The notes under the pieces: generated by a model
The model's input: the letters and a program-made list of their open reading frames with translations, nothing else
Databases searched by the model: none
What the model was told of the DNA's origin: nothing
DNA from: Candidatus Parvarchaeota archaeon
GTDB lineage: Archaea; Nanobdellota; Nanobdellia; Parvarchaeales; Parvarchaeaceae
Assembly (NCBI GenBank): GCA_027366075.1
Contig: DAHXLI010000057.1
Coordinates: 1 to 7,265, forward strand
Length of the DNA stretch: 7,265 bases
Direction of reading: 5' to 3'
Translations under genes and position numbers: made by a program
Part shown: in pieces, positions 4,609 through 7,265 of the stretch
How the letters are laid out: each line of letters opens with the position of its first letter
Position numbering within the stretch: position 1 is the first letter of the stretch

Positions 4609-7265
4609 ATGGCAGATAAGGCAGAGGACATAGTAAACCGACCGGTGAGACTATCTGAAAGCCAGGCCAAGGCGGTCACGTCAAAATCAAGATTTACAAG
4701 GATAATCGCCGGCGCGGGCACCGGAAAAACGGAGACCTTGACTAGGCGGATAGTTTATCTGCTACTTCATGAGAGCGTAAAGCCTAACGAGATAGTGGCG
4801 TTTACTTTCACGGATAAGGCGGCCCAGAACATGAAAAGCAGGATATACGCAGAAGTGGAAAGTCTCGGCGGCAAAGAGGCGTGTCTGCGATTAGGCGACA
4901 TGTATGTCGGTACGATACATGGCTTTTGTCTGAGAGTCCTCGAAAACAGCCTTGTTTATGGAGACTACGAAGTTTTTGACGAGAATCAGGAGATGGCGTT
5001 CCTACTAAGAAGAGGTTGGGATATCGGCTTAGAAAAAGAGCATTACTTCAGTTCTTGTGAAAGTTTCCTTAGGTCTGTCGATATAGTATACAACGAACTC
5101 ATAAGTCTAAAAAACCTTGAGGAAAAATCGCCGGAGTTTTATAAAAAGTTTAACGTCTATGAAGAAGTCCTTAGAAAAAACAAGCGGCTATCTTTCGGCC
5201 AGTTGGTGTATCTCGCAGTAAAGCGGATCGAGGGAAACCCGGCCTCGCTTGCCTATGTAAGGCACCTTATCGTGGACGAATACCAGGACATAAACAAGTC
5301 CCAAGAACGGCTTATCGAATTGATAGGGAAAAATTCAAGCGTTTTTGTGGTGGGGGATCCAAGACAAACGATATATAGATGGCGGGGATCAGATGAGAAG
5401 TTTTTCATTAATTTTAATAATATCTTCAAAAATTCAGAAGACGTGAGTTTAAGAGAGAACCGCCGCAGCGCAAAAAAGATAATCGCCGTGGCAAATTCGT
5501 TGGCAAAAAACATAGACTCCTCCGTCGAAAGACTCGAGTCGCTAAAGACCGACGAAGGGTTTGCTGGGGTCATAGATTTCAGTTCGAAGGAGGAAGAAGC
5601 GGAATGGATAATAAGGCAGATAAAAGATTTAGTGGAAACAAGAAAATCGGCTAAGTATTCCGATATAGCGATATTAGTCAGGAGCTTAAAAGTGTCAGGC
5701 GAAGCTTTTATAAGCTCGCTGCGAAAATCCGACGTTCCTTTCATTATCGGTGGGAACTCAGGTCTTTTCCAGAGAGATGAAGTACAAGCGGTAGCAAGAC
5801 TTTTTTCCTGGTTATCCTACAAGGGATTCTGGTCGGTCGGCGTGGGGATAAATCGCGGAGAGTTAGCCGGCGAAGAGTTGTTTAAAAGTGCGGTGTCCCG
5901 CTGGAAGCAGGCGACCGGCATGGCACTACTCGACGAGCAGATCGCCAGCGTAAAAGAATGGAAGCAGAAGGCCGAAAAAGACGATTTTAAGACCCTTATA
6001 GAGACATATTATGACCTTTTGCCACGTATAGGTTATTCAAATTTAAATCCAGACGATAAAGTAAACGCGATAATAATGGCAAACCTGGGCAGGTTTAGTT
6101 CTTTGCTGTCCGATTATGACGTGTCTATAAGCTTTGGCGGGCGCCGCGACCAGCTAAAGACTTATTTCCATAATCTTTGTCTTTTTATGAACTTCTATGC
6201 GACGACTTCTTACGAAGAACATTCTGGAGAAGATATCGGAGAAATAGACGCAGTACAGCTTTTGACTATCCACCAAGCAAAAGGCTTAGAATGGAATCTA
6301 GTCTTTATACCTGCGTTCATGGAAGGCAAATTCCCTCAGATAAAAGTCGGCAGAAAACGGCGTTGGGAAATAAGCGAAGAGCTTTTTGACAGGCCGCGTT
6401 ATGAAGGAGAAGAAAATGACGAACGCAGGCTGATGTACGTTGCCGTAACTCGCGCCAAAGAAAGTCTGGTGATAAGTTACCATCTGGAGGGGGAACATGA
6501 CCGTAAAAGCAGGTTCTTGGAAGAGATAGGTAAACACTTGCGTGTCTTGAAGGTCAGAGAACCTGTACCAGACCTGCGGCATATGGACAGAAAGGACGAT
6601 GGCGGCGTAAACACCTTTGTCACGGGGGAAATAATAGAATATTTTCGATGCCCATATTTTTATAGGTTTAGAAACGTGTGGTCATACAAACCGGAGATAG
6701 TGGCACCGATGAGTTACGGAAAAAGCCTTCATTATTGCCTTAAACTTTTAGCCGATAGGACGTGGGGTGGCGATATGCGTGAAGAGGTAAAACGGGTGGT
6801 AGAAAAGAACTTTTCTTTGCCTTTCGCCAGCGAACCTTTCAAGAACAAGCTGGGGTTGAAAGCGGAGAAGATCCTTTCGGATTTCGTCTCTAAGAACGAA
6901 AATGACATGAAAAACATAGAAAGCGTGGAGGTAAGAGTAGAGTTTCCCATAAGCAAATCTACCGTCGTAGGAAAGGCGGACGTCATAATAAACGACGAAA
7001 CCAGTGGCGGCATAGAGGTAAGGGACTACAAAACTTCTGACAAGGTAATAACAAAAGAAGAATCCGACCTACAGGTAAGGCTGTATTCCATAGGTTTCGA
7101 ATCACTCGGCAAGAAAGTCGTTTTGGGGTCCATAGCAAACCTTGAAGAAAACGAGATACGGGATTTATCTGTCGATAAAAAAGAGCTTGCCGCCGCGAAA
7201 GAGATGGCCGAAAAAGCCATCAGTGGCATACTAGCCAACGAATTCCACCCGAGCCCGGCGGAACA
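4609..7265 (+). CDS. UvrD/PcrA/AdnB-like SF1A helicase fused to a RecB/Cas4-type nuclease (3'-truncated)
   Basis: 885 codons are visible and the frame is open at the window end. Helicase motifs run in order: Q motif (Q19), motif I AGAGTGKT (34-41), Ia FTFTDKAAQNMKSRI (65-79), GTIHGF (101-106), II VDEYQDIN (222-229), III VVGDPRQTIYRWRGSD (247-262), IV LRENRRS (281-287), V LLTIHQAKGLEW (551-562) and VI ERRLMYVAVTRAKES (605-619). About 260 residues between IV and V would hold parts of 2A and 2B. A PD-(D/E)XK nuclease follows. The whole set of ATPase and nuclease residues looks intact. Expected activity is ATP-driven 3'-to-5' translocation coupled to cutting of single strands at DNA ends, in repair or recombination. 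Full length is probably a little over 900 residues, shorter than AddA or RecB. The ATG at 4609 has no Shine-Dalgarno site, implying a leaderless transcript. In-frame ATGs at 4564 and 4597 would add an AT-rich leader peptide that looks non-coding. Confidence 0.93.
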   Translation, partial: MADKAEDIVNRPVRLSESQAKAVTSKSRFTRIIAGAGTGKTETLTRRIVYLLLHESVKPNEIVAFTFTDKAAQNMKSRIYAEVESLGGKEACLRLGDMYVGTIHGFCLRVLENSLVYGDYEVFDENQEMAFLLRRGWDIGLEKEHYFSSCESFLRSVDIVYNELISLKNLEEKSPEFYKKFNVYEEVLRKNKRLSFGQLVYLAVKRIEGNPASLAYVRHLIVDEYQDINKSQERLIELIGKNSSVFVVGDPRQTIYRWRGSDEKFFINFNNIFKNSEDVSLRENRRSAKKIIAVANSLAKNIDSSVERLESLKTDEGFAGVIDFSSKEEEAEWIIRQIKDLVETRKSAKYSDIAILVRSLKVSGEAFISSLRKSDVPFIIGGNSGLFQRDEVQAVARLFSWLSYKGFWSVGVGINRGELAGEELFKSAVSRWKQATGMALLDEQIASVKEWKQKAEKDDFKTLIETYYDLLPRIGYSNLNPDDKVNAIIMANLGRFSSLLSDYDVSISFGGRRDQLKTYFHNLCLFMNFYATTSYEEHSGEDIGEIDAVQLLTIHQAKGLEWNLVFIPAFMEGKFPQIKVGRKRRWEISEELFDRPRYEGEENDERRLMYVAVTRAKESLVISYHLEGEHDRKSRFLEEIGKHLRVLKVREPVPDLRHMDRKDDGGVNTFVTGEIIEYFRCPYFYRFRNVWSYKPEIVAPMSYGKSLHYCLKLLADRTWGGDMREEVKRVVEKNFSLPFASEPFKNKLGLKAEKILSDFVSKNENDMKNIESVEVRVEFPISKSTVVGKADVIINDETSGGIEVRDYKTSDKVITKEESDLQVRLYSIGFESLGKKVVLGSIANLEENEIRDLSVDKKELAAAKEMAEKAISGILANEFHPSPAE
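6601..7265 (+). other. C-terminal PD-(D/E)XK nuclease domain of the helicase, Fe-S type likely
   Basis: Residues 665-885. The parts visible are C681 in FRCPYFYRF, H708 in YGKSLHYCLKLL, D791 in VVGKADVII, D806-x-K808 in EVRDYKTSDK, and Q822-xxx-Y826 in LQVRLYS. These are the His, Asp, (D/E)xK and QxxxY elements of the RecB/AddB/Cas4 nuclease family. The F-R-CP-Y-F-Y context of C681 is typical of the first cysteine of the 4Fe-4S cluster in AddB, Cas4 and AdnAB-type nucleases. The NEFHPSP stretch at the window end usually precedes the last three cysteines, which would lie just outside. Confidence 0.85.

Noticed and set aside
5253..5744. 163-residue open frame on the minus strand
   Set aside because: It lies fully inside the helicase gene, opposite motifs II to IV. 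It has no recognisable domain and is explained as a shadow of the coding strand.
6601..7265. Stand-alone Cas4 and hence a CRISPR locus
   Set aside because: The nuclease is continuous in frame with the helicase motor, and no CRISPR repeats or other cas genes are present.

Overview
The window looks like chromosomal DNA of an archaeon, most likely a small-genome DPANN-type lineage (Micrarchaeota/Parvarchaeota-like) or a Thermoplasmata relative. Three things point there: heavy use of ATA, AGA and AGG codons; starts without Shine-Dalgarno sites behind AT-rich, TATA-like DNA; and a giant N-glycosylation-rich surface protein whose domain types I associate with such archaea. The lineage is inferred from remembered family patterns, not from a search.

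Layout. (1) Positions 1-4050 (+) hold the 3' part of a very large surface protein, with at least 1349 residues visible and its N-terminus outside the window. It has beta-rich repeats in an A-B-C order (superperiod about 260 residues). A DUF2341/LamG-like domain of about 320 residues is inserted inside the third A repeat. A Pro-rich linker, two C-terminal domains, one membrane helix and a very basic 44-residue tail follow. (2) Positions 4058-4555 (-) hold a small helix-beta-helix coiled-coil protein of unrecognised family with a prefoldin-like layout. It converges on the surface gene with only 7 bp between the stops. (3) Positions 4609-7265 (+) hold an SF1A (UvrD/PcrA/AdnB-like) DNA helicase fused to a C-terminal RecB/Cas4-type PD-(D/E)XK nuclease. 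It is cut by the window end just before the place where the last Fe-S cysteines would be expected.

Genes 2 and 3 are divergent and share a 53-bp AT-rich promoter containing the perfect palindrome TTAATATTAA and, next to the helicase start, an inverted repeat TTTAAT-GAT-ATTAAA. The surface protein would sit in the envelope. The helicase-nuclease would process DNA ends in repair or recombination. Nothing links the two beyond proximity, but the coiled-coil gene and the helicase may be co-regulated. There is no gene-free stretch over 300 bases, and I saw no RNA gene, CRISPR array or insertion sequence.
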